Assembly: GCF_965204195.1 (NCBI RefSeq)
Contig: NZ_OZ241975.1
Coordinates: 372,001 to 436,000 of the forward strand
Source of the DNA: Poriferisodalis sp965204195
GTDB taxonomy: Bacteria > Actinomycetota > Acidimicrobiia > Acidimicrobiales > Poriferisodalaceae
Reading direction: 5' to 3'
DNA: 64,000 bases
Position numbers and translations under genes: made by a program. Under the pieces are notes generated by a model. That model was given only the letters and a program-made list of their open reading frames with translations, did no database searches and was not told the origin of the DNA. Shown one piece after another: positions 46,038-55,909 of the stretch (the first letter of the stretch is position 1; the number at the start of each line of letters is the position of its first letter).

Positions 46038-48070
46038 AGATCCGCTGGCGCCGTGCCCGGCGCGAGGGCGCCCGGTTCCGCTACTCCGCGTGGGACGGCA
46101 CCCAGACCGGCTTCGACTTCGACGCGGACAGCCTCTTCGCCGAGATGACCGACGACCTGCTGTATCACGGCGATCTCAATGCCGCCCTGCGCCGGCTCAT
46201 GCAGCAGGGCTTCACCGACTCCGAGGGCAACCGGCTCGAAGGCCTGCGCGAGATGATCGAGCGGCTGCGCGACCGGCGAAAAGAGATGCTCGAGCAGTTC
46301 GACCTCGGCGGCGTCTACGACGACATCGCCCGCGAACTCGACGAGATCACCGACACCGAGCGTGAGGCGCTGGAGGAATTCGCACAGGACGCAGCCGACA
46401 GCGGCGACGAGCGCCGCGAAGAGATCGCCCAGTCCAGCGCCGCCGAGCGCAACCTGCAGCTCGACATGCTGCCCCCCGACCTGGCCGGGAAGATGCGCGG
46501 CCTGCAGGGCTACGACTTCGAGTCGCCCGAGGCCCGCGAGCAGTTCAACGAGCTCGTCGAGCGGCTGCGCCAGGAAGTCGCCCAGAGCTACTTCGACCAG
46601 ATGACCGGGGCGATGGGCAACATGAGCCCTGAAGATCTGGCCCGCACCAAGGACATGATGGCCGAGCTCAACCAGATGCTCGAGCAGCGTGCCCGCGGCG
46701 AGGAGCCTGACTTCGAGGGCTTCATGGATCGCTACGGCGATTTCTTCCCCGAGAATCCCCAGTCGCTCGATGAGCTGCTCGAGATCATGGCCAAGCGCAT
46801 GGCGGCCATGGCATCGATGCTCAACTCGATGACGCCCGCTCAGCGCCAGCAGCTCGCCGACCTGGCAGCGCAGCTCATGGACGACATGGATCTGCAGTGG
46901 CAGGCCCAGCAGCTCGCCCAGAATCTCCAGCAGGCGTTTCCCGACATGGGCTGGGACCGGGGCTACCAGTTCGGCGGCGACGACCCGTTGTCGATGTCGC
47001 AGGCAGCCGATGTGCTCGCCCAGCTCGGTGACCTCGATGCGCTGTCGGAGATGCTCCAGGGTGCGGTCAGCCCCTCGGCGCTGGCCGAAGTGGATCCCGA
47101 GCGGGTGCGCGAGCTGCTCGGCGACCAGTCGGCCGAGGCTCTCGAACGGCTCAGCGAGATGGCGCGCATGCTCGAGGAATCAGGCCTCGCGCAGCACACC
47201 GAAGGACGCCTGGAGCTGACGCCGCGTGCGCTGCGGCGCATCGGGCAGAACGCGCTCGGCGACCTGTTCAACCGCCTGATGGACGACAAGGTCGGCAGCC
47301 ACCAGGTGCGCAAGTCGGGCGTCGGCCACGAGTTCGCGTACGAGACCAAGCCGTACGAATTCGGCGACACGTTCAACCTGAACATCGAGCGCACCGTGCG
47401 CAACGCGGTGGCCCGCCAGGGCACCGGCACGCCGGTGAGCCTGACGCCGGACGACTTCGAGATCGAGCGCTCCGAGCTGCTGTCGCGGGCTTCCACGGTG
47501 CTGATGCTGGACCTGTCGCTGTCGATGCCGATGCGCGACAACTTCCTGCCCGCCAAGAAGGTCACGATGGCGCTGCACTCGCTGATCTCCACGCAGTTCC
47601 CGCGCGACTACCTGGGCATCGTGGGCTTCGCCGAGTCAGCCTCCGAACTGACCGCGGCGCAGTTGCCAGAGGTGTCGTGGGACTTCGCCTACGGCACCAA
47701 CATGCAGCACGGCTTCATGATCGCCCGTCGCCTGCTGGCCCGCCAGACCGGCTCGAAGCAGATCATCATGATCACCGACGGCGAGCCGACTGCCCACCTG
47801 GCCCGTGACGGGCGGCCGTACTTCGCCTACCCGCCGGTGCGCGAGACCATCGAGGCCACGCTGCTCGAGGTGGCCCGGGCCACCCGCGAGGACATCCGCA
47901 TCAACGTGTTCATGCTCGATCCGAACAGCTACCTGCGGGCGTTCGTGGAGAAGATGACCGAGATGAACGGGGGACGGGCCTTCTTCACCAGCCCCCACAA
48001 CCTGGGCGACTACGTGCTCGTCGACTTCCTCGAGCACCGCCGCAAGCTCATCACCAGCGGCCGCCTGTAG
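46034..48070 (+). CDS. VWA-domain protein, partner of the MoxR ATPase
   Basis: A 678-aa cytoplasmic protein (no signal peptide). The N-terminal 430 residues are helical and acidic, rich in Gln/Met/Glu (for example MASMLNSMTPAQRQQLADLA), probably coiled. The C-terminal 190 residues are a von Willebrand A domain with a complete MIDAS: DLSLS (Asp493, Ser495, Ser497), a Thr in YGTNMQHG and Asp in IIMITDGEPT. In MoxR-VWA systems this protein binds the client and brings it to the ATPase. ATG 46034 overlaps the stop of the microprotein ORF. The client is not evident from neighbours. Confidence 0.87.
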   Translation: MKIRWRRARREGARFRYSAWDGTQTGFDFDADSLFAEMTDDLLYHGDLNAALRRLMQQGFTDSEGNRLEGLREMIERLRDRRKEMLEQFDLGGVYDDIARELDEITDTEREALEEFAQDAADSGDERREEIAQSSAAERNLQLDMLPPDLAGKMRGLQGYDFESPEAREQFNELVERLRQEVAQSYFDQMTGAMGNMSPEDLARTKDMMAELNQMLEQRARGEEPDFEGFMDRYGDFFPENPQSLDELLEIMAKRMAAMASMLNSMTPAQRQQLADLAAQLMDDMDLQWQAQQLAQNLQQAFPDMGWDRGYQFGGDDPLSMSQAADVLAQLGDLDALSEMLQGAVSPSALAEVDPERVRELLGDQSAEALERLSEMARMLEESGLAQHTEGRLELTPRALRRIGQNALGDLFNRLMDDKVGSHQVRKSGVGHEFAYETKPYEFGDTFNLNIERTVRNAVARQGTGTPVSLTPDDFEIERSELLSRASTVLMLDLSLSMPMRDNFLPAKKVTMALHSLISTQFPRDYLGIVGFAESASELTAAQLPEVSWDFAYGTNMQHGFMIARRLLARQTGSKQIIMITDGEPTAHLARDGRPYFAYPPVRETIEATLLEVARATREDIRINVFMLDPNSYLRAFVEKMTEMNGGRAFFTSPHNLGDYVLVDFLEHRRKLITSGRL

Positions 48071-48089
48071 CTGGTGCGTTCCCGGTGGC

Positions 48090-48800
48090 TCAGTCGGGGG
48101 GGTGCAGACCGTCGAGGACCATGTCGGCGAACTGGCGGGCGAGGTCTTCGAGGCGCAGTTCGCCGCCGGGTCGGTACCAGCTGGCCAGCGAATTCAGTCC
48201 GGAGATCATGATGCGGGCGAGGACCTTGGCGTTGGCGCCGGCTCGCAGCGAACCATCGGCCTGACCCTCGGTGAGCAGGCCCACCCAGAGATTGGCGAAC
48301 TCGCGCAGTGGCACCGCCAGGCTCTCGCGGGTCTGCGGGGGCGATTCGTTGAAACAGCGGATGTTGGCGACCGTGAAGTTGCTTTCGGCGACGATGCAGT
48401 TGACGTAGGCGACGATGGCCTCGGCCAAGCGGTCGGAACCTCGGGCCTCGGGACCCAGCGCTTCCAGTGCGGCGTCGATCGCGGAGCGGGCGTGGTCGAT
48501 GCCGACGCTCAGCACCTCTTCGACGATCGCGTCTTTCGAATCAAAGTGGTAGTAGAGGCTGCCGGCCTGCATCTCCGCTGCAGCGGCGATGTCCGTCAGG
48601 GTGGTGGCGGCGTAGCCGCGGCAGGAGAGCAGGCGCGCGGCGGCATCGAGAATCCGCATACGGCTGCGCTCGCCCTTGCGGATCCGGCGGCCATTGCCGT
48701 TCCCGATGTCGTCGCTGCTGGCGTCGTCATTGCCGTTGCCGGGCGAATCGCCGGCTTCTGCGGGAACGGGCTCTAGATCGGCTGCATCGGTGCTGCTCAT
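48090..48800 (-). CDS. TetR-family transcriptional regulator
   Basis: A 236-aa regulator. After a disordered Asp/Gly/Asn-rich start of about 38 residues comes the TetR HTH (MRILDAAARLLSCRGYAATT, then MQAGSLYYHFDSKDAIVEEV at about 75-95) and a helical ligand domain with RCFNESPPQTRESL. The pattern is similar to KstR2-like and acyl-CoA-responsive regulators. It is divergent from the flavin monooxygenase gene and probably controls it; a TGAAC-AGGC-GTTCA palindrome lies between them, just 21 bp from the ATG. Confidence 0.85.
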   Translation of the reverse strand: MSSTDAADLEPVPAEAGDSPGNGNDDASSDDIGNGNGRRIRKGERSRMRILDAAARLLSCRGYAATTLTDIAAAAEMQAGSLYYHFDSKDAIVEEVLSVGIDHARSAIDAALEALGPEARGSDRLAEAIVAYVNCIVAESNFTVANIRCFNESPPQTRESLAVPLREFANLWVGLLTEGQADGSLRAGANAKVLARIMISGLNSLASWYRPGGELRLEDLARQFADMVLDGLHPPD

Positions 48801-48820
48801 GCCGCAGAAAAACCTAGTCC

Positions 48821-48834
48821 TGAACAGGCGTTCA
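48821..48834. promoter_or_regulatory. TetR-type operator between regulator and monooxygenase
   Basis: TGAAC-AGGC-GTTCA is a perfect 5-bp inverted repeat in the 152-bp divergent region, close to the regulator start. The AAC-GTT core is common in operators of this regulator branch. It would let the TetR protein repress its own gene and the monooxygenase. Confidence 0.5.
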
Positions 48835-48952
48835 TGCAGTGGTCGGCGGCCGAAAGGTGCGTGCGGGGCTCTCGGGACCCTCCGCAGGACGCTCACCTAC
48901 ACTCCGCAGTGAACCCCGGATCGTGCCGGGGAGCGAGACAGCGGGAGCCAGA

Positions 48953-50077
48953 GTGAAGTTCAGCTTGTTCATGTACTGCACGATCGGCCGCCGGCATGAA
49001 CTCGAAGCCGGCCTCGCAGGACTGAATAACGATTACTACCAACGGATGCTCGGCGAGATTGCCGAGATCGCGCGTTTCGCCGACAACAACGGCTGGTACG
49101 GCTTCGGCCATCCCGAGCACCACCTGCAGATCGAGGGCTTCGAGATCTCCAACGACTTGAACCTGATGGCGAGCTGGATCGCCCAGCACACCAGCCGGCT
49201 GCGGCCGATCGCGTGCGGCTACGTCTCGACCACACACAACCCGCTGCGTGTGGCCGAGCAGGTGGCGACGCTCGACCACATGACCGGCGGGCGGCTGTGC
49301 TTCGGCGTGGTGCGCGGCTACCAGCACCGCTGGGTGGACCAGTTCAAGATCCGCCCCGACCTCGCAGCGGTGGGCAAGTGGAACCGCGGCACCGACGAAG
49401 ACGCCCACAACCGCCGCTTCTTCGAAGAGTTCGTCGATGTGGTGCTCACCGCCTTGAAGAACAACACGTTCTCTTACGAGGGCGAGTTCTGGCGCTTCCC
49501 CAACGACAACCTCAACCCCCACACCCACACCGTCTATTCCGACTACGGCGCCGGGGTCGACCCCGACATGACGATCCACGAGGTGGGCATCGCCCCACGC
49601 CCGCTGCAGTCGCCGCACCCGCCGCTGTATGGCGGGTTCACCATGTCGATGGACTCGGCGGTTTTCTGGGCGCGCTACGGCGGCACGCCGATCGTGCTCA
49701 GCGACAAGATGGATTTCTGCGAGGCGCTGTGGAAGGCGTACCGCGACGAGGCCGCGCAGCACGGCATCGAGAAACCCCGCGGTCACGAGTGCGGCTGGGG
49801 CGGCGTAGCGGTGTGCGCGCCCACCGACGAGGAAGCCTGGGCACAGTTCGCCGACATGGAGTGGTTCTGGAACCAGTGGGCCATCCAGTTCGGCCAGGGC
49901 ATGCCGCTGCAGCTCGTCGGCAGCCCCGACACGATCAGCCGCCAGATCTCCGAGGCGCAGACGGTGCTCGGCGTCGAGGAAGCCTTCTTCCTGGTGCCCC
50001 AGGGCATCCACTCCGCCGACCAGATCAACACGTCGCTCGAGCTCATCAGCGACAAGGTGATGCCCCGCTTTGCGTGA
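48953..50077 (+). CDS. Luciferase-like flavin monooxygenase (LLM class)
   Basis: A 374-aa (beta/alpha)8 protein. VKFSLFMYC at the start, WYGFGHPEHH, LRPIACGYVSTTHNPLRVAE and TGGRLCFGVVRGYQHRWVD are landmarks of the bacterial luciferase family that binds FMNH2 or F420. GTG 48953 has GGGAG upstream. Family members hydroxylate or cleave hydrocarbons, sulfonates or steroids; the substrate is not evident. It is divergent from a TetR regulator that likely controls it. Confidence 0.85.
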   Translation: MKFSLFMYCTIGRRHELEAGLAGLNNDYYQRMLGEIAEIARFADNNGWYGFGHPEHHLQIEGFEISNDLNLMASWIAQHTSRLRPIACGYVSTTHNPLRVAEQVATLDHMTGGRLCFGVVRGYQHRWVDQFKIRPDLAAVGKWNRGTDEDAHNRRFFEEFVDVVLTALKNNTFSYEGEFWRFPNDNLNPHTHTVYSDYGAGVDPDMTIHEVGIAPRPLQSPHPPLYGGFTMSMDSAVFWARYGGTPIVLSDKMDFCEALWKAYRDEAAQHGIEKPRGHECGWGGVAVCAPTDEEAWAQFADMEWFWNQWAIQFGQGMPLQLVGSPDTISRQISEAQTVLGVEEAFFLVPQGIHSADQINTSLELISDKVMPRFA

Positions 50078-50137
50078 GCCCCCGGCTGGTCCCATGCACC
50101 TGTCGACGCAACCCCGACGATTAGCACAGTCACCCTG

Positions 50138-50503
50138 ATGCTGGGTATCGCTGAGCGCACGGTGACGGCCGCCGACGGCACTGCCGTTGTGGTGGTGACG
50201 CCGCGCGGCGAGCTCGATCTGGCATCCATCGCGTCGCTGGACACTGCGCTGCGCTCGGCGCTGGCGACAGCCAGCACCCAGCCGCAGCTGGTGATCGACC
50301 TGTCCGATGTGGACGTCCTGCAGCCGGTCACCCTCGGCGTGTTGCTCGATGCGCGCCGACGCTGCCGGGCCGCGGGCGGCGGTGTGGTGCTGGTGGTGCG
50401 TGCGTCGGAGGTGGCCGCGACGTTGGCCCAAACCGGGGTCGATTCGCTCTTCGACACAGCCGCCGGGCTAGAAGCAGCCATTGCGGCGGTGACTGTTCGC
50501 TGA
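50138..50503 (+). CDS. STAS-domain protein lacking the usual phospho-serine
   Basis: A 121-aa single STAS domain (anti-sigma-factor antagonist fold): VTPRGELDLASIASLDTALR, QLVIDLSDVDVLQPVTLGVL, then GGGVVLVVRASEVAATLAQT. In SpoIIAA-type proteins the segment before LGVL reads Asp-Ser-Ser-Gly with the phosphorylated Ser; here it is Gln-Pro-Val-Thr-Leu-Gly, with only a Thr left. It may be a non-switching antagonist or use Thr. No anti-sigma kinase gene is adjacent. Confidence 0.75.
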   Translation: MLGIAERTVTAADGTAVVVVTPRGELDLASIASLDTALRSALATASTQPQLVIDLSDVDVLQPVTLGVLLDARRRCRAAGGGVVLVVRASEVAATLAQTGVDSLFDTAAGLEAAIAAVTVR

Positions 50504-50579
50504 ACCTCGCCACAACAAGGCGGGCGACAACCGACGCCGCAAGGCACCTCTTGTAGCGGCACCTATCCTGTGCGGCCAT

Positions 50580-51953
50580 ATGGCGGGTCCGGAGTACCTG
50601 TTCCAGCGCGAGACATTCGCAGGCGGCGACAGGTGGCTGGCCCGGTTCGTGGCCCAGCCGATCCTCAGGTTCGTCCATCGCGAGGTCGCCAGCGGCGTGC
50701 TGTTGCTGGTGGCCGCGACCACGGCGCTCATCTGGGCCAATTCGCCGTGGAGCCAGAGCTACTTCGACTTCTGGCACACCGAGATCGACCTGACCGTAGG
50801 CGGCTACCACGTCCACCCGCTGAGCTTGGAAGCGTTCGTCAACGACGGGCTCATGGCGATGTTCTTCTTCGTGGTGGGACTCGAGATCAAGCGCGAGCTG
50901 GTGACGGGGTACCTCTCGACCGTTCGTGCCGCGACGCTGCCGGCGATTGCCGCTATCGGCGGCATGGTCGTGCCCGCGCTGTTCTACGTGGTGTTCAACC
51001 CGACAGGGGAAGCCGCCTCGGGCTGGGGCATTCCGATGGCCACCGACATAGCTTTCGCAGTGGGCGTGGTGGCGCTGCTGGGGTCTCGGGTGCCCCCGAT
51101 CCTCAAGCTGTTCCTGCTGACGCTGGCCATCGTGGACGACATCGGGGCCATCGCGGTGATCGCGATCTTCTACGCCGGCGATCTGGACCTCAGATGGCTG
51201 GCGGTGGCCGTCGTGCTGACCGTGTTGGTGCGGATGCTCGCGTTGATGAAGGTGTGGGCGCTCGAGGTGTATTGGGTGATCGGCCTTGTGATCTGGTACG
51301 CCACCCTGGAATCGGGCGTGCACGCCACCATCGCCGGTGTGGTGCTCGGCCTGCTGACTCCCGCCAAGCCGCTGCTGGACCGCACCAAGGCCCAGGACAT
51401 GGTGGATCATCTCCCCGACGATCCCAGCGTCGAGCAGGTCCACCAGGCGTCATTCCTGGTGCAGGAATCGGTGCCGGTGACCGAGCGGCTCGAGTCGCTG
51501 CTGCACCCGTTCACGGCGTTCTTGATCGTGCCGATCTTCGCGCTCGCCAACGCCGGGGTGCCGCTCTCGGTCGACACGGTGACCGAAGCAGCCGGCTCGC
51601 CTGTCACCTGGGGTGTCATCTTGGGACTGGTGGTCGGCAAGCCGCTCGGCATCGCGCTGTTCACCTGGGTGGCGACCCTGTTCGGCTTCAGCCTGCCCGA
51701 AGGGATGAACTGGCCGCAGTTCGTGGGCATGGGCTTCGCCGCCGGCATCGGCTTCACCGTGTCGATATTCATCACCGGGCTGGCTTTCGACGACGGCGGC
51801 ATCACCGATCTGGCCAAGATCGGCATCCTGGTCGCCTCCGGCGCTGCGGGCGGGGCCGCGCTGGCGCTGCTGTGGTTCTCCGGCAAGCGCGGCGCTCACA
51901 CCGAAGTGCCGCCCGAGGAGCACCACTCCCACGACGGGACTTCTGCATCCTGA
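50580..51953 (+). CDS. nhaA: Na+/H+ antiporter NhaA
   Basis: A 457-aa antiporter with about 12 helices. Family landmarks are FFFVVGLEIKRELVTG, PTGEAASGWGIPMATDIAFA and LFLLTLAIVDDIGAIAVIAI, which holds the two adjacent Asp residues of the ion site. The last 30 residues are a His/Glu-rich cytoplasmic tail. It exports Na+ in exchange for H+. hppA follows 112 bp later on the same strand; together they link pyrophosphate energy, H+ or Na+ pumping and Na+ exchange. Confidence 0.94.
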   Translation: MAGPEYLFQRETFAGGDRWLARFVAQPILRFVHREVASGVLLLVAATTALIWANSPWSQSYFDFWHTEIDLTVGGYHVHPLSLEAFVNDGLMAMFFFVVGLEIKRELVTGYLSTVRAATLPAIAAIGGMVVPALFYVVFNPTGEAASGWGIPMATDIAFAVGVVALLGSRVPPILKLFLLTLAIVDDIGAIAVIAIFYAGDLDLRWLAVAVVLTVLVRMLALMKVWALEVYWVIGLVIWYATLESGVHATIAGVVLGLLTPAKPLLDRTKAQDMVDHLPDDPSVEQVHQASFLVQESVPVTERLESLLHPFTAFLIVPIFALANAGVPLSVDTVTEAAGSPVTWGVILGLVVGKPLGIALFTWVATLFGFSLPEGMNWPQFVGMGFAAGIGFTVSIFITGLAFDDGGITDLAKIGILVASGAAGGAALALLWFSGKRGAHTEVPPEEHHSHDGTSAS

Positions 51954-51989
51954 CCTTCGGTCCGGCATACTCCCCCGAGCCATCCCGAC

Positions 51990-52046
51990 GTGACCCGGTC
52001 CTGACTCGACCTGATCCTGATCTGACCCGACTTGACCTGATTTCGA
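51990..52046 (+). repeat. Degenerate 10-bp repeat upstream of hppA
   Basis: The gap between nhaA and hppA holds about five loose repeats of CTGA(C/T)(C/T)CGAC type with a period near 10 bp (clearest at 52001-52040), ending 20 bp before the hppA start. It could be a phased protein-binding region or a leader with no function; no riboswitch fold is recognised. Confidence 0.5.
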
Positions 52047-52065
52047 TGTGCCCCTGGAGGCCCAT

Positions 52066-54186
<2,121 letters not shown>

Positions 54187-54219
54187 GCAACCGCGCGGGC
54201 AGCTGCGCCCGCTCAGAGA

Positions 54220-54618
54220 TCAAGCGCCGAGGACGGCCATGCCGATGGAGCGGGCCGCTTCTGCCTGACGCCGGTCGAACGTCAGCACGGTCGCATTCGG
54301 GCTCGCCCGTCGGGCAGCCGCCAGGTGGATCGCGTCGAGCGAGCGGCACAGCGTCTCCTCAGCAATCCGGGCCGCGTCCTCGAGTACGTGTTCGTCGAGA
54401 GCCACGATGTCGAACGCGGTGAGATGAAGTTGAAAGTCGCGGCGCTTGTCTGCCAGCTCTGGTCCGGCCAGAAGGCGCACGAGGCTGCGGCGCACTTCGA
54501 CTTCGGCAAGACGTGAGGTCACGAGCGTCGGTTCAGCGTCCATGAACCGCAGAGCGATGTCAGAGTCCGGTTCGGCCACGTAGCGCTTGACGAGAGCGCT
54601 CGACTCCACGTAGAGCAT
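54220..54618 (-). CDS. vapC: PIN-domain toxin VapC
   Basis: A 132-aa PIN RNase: MLYVESSALVKRYVAEPDS (Glu5 in place of the usual first Asp), RLAEVEVRRSL (Glu), LCRSLDAIHLAAA (Asp) and VLTFDRRQAEAA (Asp). The ATG overlaps the antitoxin stop by one base (TGATG). The pair reads toward hppA, ending 34 bp from its stop. Target RNA unknown. Confidence 0.83.
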   Translation of the reverse strand: MLYVESSALVKRYVAEPDSDIALRFMDAEPTLVTSRLAEVEVRRSLVRLLAGPELADKRRDFQLHLTAFDIVALDEHVLEDAARIAEETLCRSLDAIHLAAARRASPNATVLTFDRRQAEAARSIGMAVLGA

Positions 54619-54914
54619 CAGTCACCGCGATCCTCGTCGAGTACCTCCATGATGGTGAGTCCTGAACTGGACGGGACTGGCTGTGGCGGATCGAAGTGCT
54701 TGAGGCCGCCGCGCCGCTTGGCGGGCGTGATCCAGCCTTCGGCGACGCCCTGCTCGATGCGTGCCAGGTCGTCGAGCGTCGAGGGGTCCAGCGGGGTGAG
54801 TTGTGCCACCGGCCGGCCCCGGTCGGTGACGATGAGGCGTTCGCCGCCGGCAGCCCGCCGCACGCACTCCGACAGCTTCGCCTTCAGCTCCCGGATGCCG
54901 ATGTCATTGCTCAT
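54618..54914 (-). CDS. Phd/YefM-family antitoxin
   Basis: A 98-aa antitoxin. IGIRELKAKLSECVRRAAGG, then ERLIVTDRGRPVAQLTPLDP, is the diagnostic Phd/YefM DNA-binding N-terminus. The C-terminal half (RGGLKHFDPPQPVPSSS) is the unstructured part that wraps the toxin. ATG 54914 is the edge of a strong inverted repeat expected to be its operator. Confidence 0.85.
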   Translation of the reverse strand: MSNDIGIRELKAKLSECVRRAAGGERLIVTDRGRPVAQLTPLDPSTLDDLARIEQGVAEGWITPAKRRGGLKHFDPPQPVPSSSGLTIMEVLDEDRGD

Positions 54915-54986
54915 GTGACCACACTAGCAAGTGAAGTGGTCACAGCGTGGACAAATTGTGACTACATCAACTCAATTTGTGGTCAC
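54914..54986. promoter_or_regulatory. Operator region of the Phd/VapC pair with three GTGGTCAC half-sites
   Basis: TGTGACCAC-N13-GTGGTCACA (54914-54944) is a perfect 9-bp inverted repeat that begins at the antitoxin start codon. A third GTGGTCAC lies at 54979-54986, and a separate inverted repeat ACAAATTG-N14-CAATTTGT spans 54951-54980. The AT-rich part probably holds the promoter. The last half-site overlaps the 3' end of the neighbouring lipoprotein gene. Confidence 0.6.
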
Positions 54987-55747
54987 GAAGCATCGTCGCT
55001 GTCATCTGTGTCATCTGCTGCTGCGGCCTGAGCCTCGCGGTGGCGGCGCAGCGTGACAAGAGCCGCGAGGGCCAACCCGACCCCGGCCACGATCGCTCCG
55101 ATTGCCGCGGGCCCCAGTCCGCCGCCGGGCGCCGTTTCTGCGTAGAGCGCCTCGGGAACCTCGTCCAGGTTCTCGAAGTCAATCTCCCACGTGTACTTCG
55201 ATTGACTCACCGAGTGGGCGTTGTGCTCAACGGCATCGCCGGGCAGCGTCACCGAAATCGCCAGCGTGGGAAAGTCGAAGCCCATCGCCGTGACCATCTC
55301 GAGATCGTCGAGCGAGAGCTCATCGTCCTCGAGCGAGCCAAGGTCCATCTCGAAGCGCCAGCCGCCGTTGTCGAGGCGGCGGATGTCAGGGCCGTCGTCT
55401 TCAGCGAAGGAGGCCAGGATCACTTCGGATTGGCTTGCATCCCACGTGGCGGTCATTGTGGTGACACAACTCCCGTCCACGACGCCCACTTCAGCACTCG
55501 AATCGAGGCTGCTGAGGCCGAGACCGAACATGTCGTCGGCGTCCATATCGTCGAGCATCTCTTGGCAGAGGCTTTCGGCGGTCCCGCCTTCTCCGAGGGC
55601 AGCCAACTCCATCACTGCCTCGTCGATGCGCATCGTCATGGTCACCGATCCCGAGCCGTCGTCGTGGACGAGAAAGTCCAGCTCCATGTCGATACATGCG
55701 GCCGCCAGCAGGGCCAGCACGCCAACAGCAACCGCCTTCTGCATCAT
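54983..55747 (-). CDS. LppM-like lipoprotein with C-terminal membrane helix
   Basis: A 254-aa lipoprotein: MMQKAVAVGVLALLAAAC gives a signal with lipidated Cys18. The mature part (DMELDFLVHDDGSGSVTMTM onward) resembles the LppM/DUF3153 domain of Actinobacteria, with an Asp-rich middle. One membrane helix (IGAIVAGVGLALAALVTL, about residues 212-230) and a short Asp-rich cytoplasmic tail end it. LppM of mycobacteria affects phagocytosis; here function is unknown. ATG 55747 is chosen since it opens the signal peptide. Confidence 0.68.
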   Translation of the reverse strand: MMQKAVAVGVLALLAAACIDMELDFLVHDDGSGSVTMTMRIDEAVMELAALGEGGTAESLCQEMLDDMDADDMFGLGLSSLDSSAEVGVVDGSCVTTMTATWDASQSEVILASFAEDDGPDIRRLDNGGWRFEMDLGSLEDDELSLDDLEMVTAMGFDFPTLAISVTLPGDAVEHNAHSVSQSKYTWEIDFENLDEVPEALYAETAPGGGLGPAAIGAIVAGVGLALAALVTLRRHREAQAAAADDTDDSDDAS

Positions 55748-55834
55748 TGACCGCCAGTGTGAGGAACTGTTCGGACAGCGATGCGAACCAGTCATGACGA
55801 CACCGTAGTGCTCCCGTATCTGCCGGCCGCCATC

Positions 55835-55858
55835 GTGGTTGCCGCTTGCAGGAACCAC
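55835..55858. terminator. Weak hairpin after the transporter operon
   Basis: GTGGTT-N12-AACCAC is a 6-bp inverted repeat about 52 bp beyond the end of the permease gene on the minus strand, before the LppM-like gene. No T-run; a terminator role is only suggested by position. Confidence 0.28.
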
Positions 55859-55909
55859 CCGCGGCCACATTTGCCGGTTCGAGTCGCTCCGATGCCGCTG
55901 GCAGCGGGA

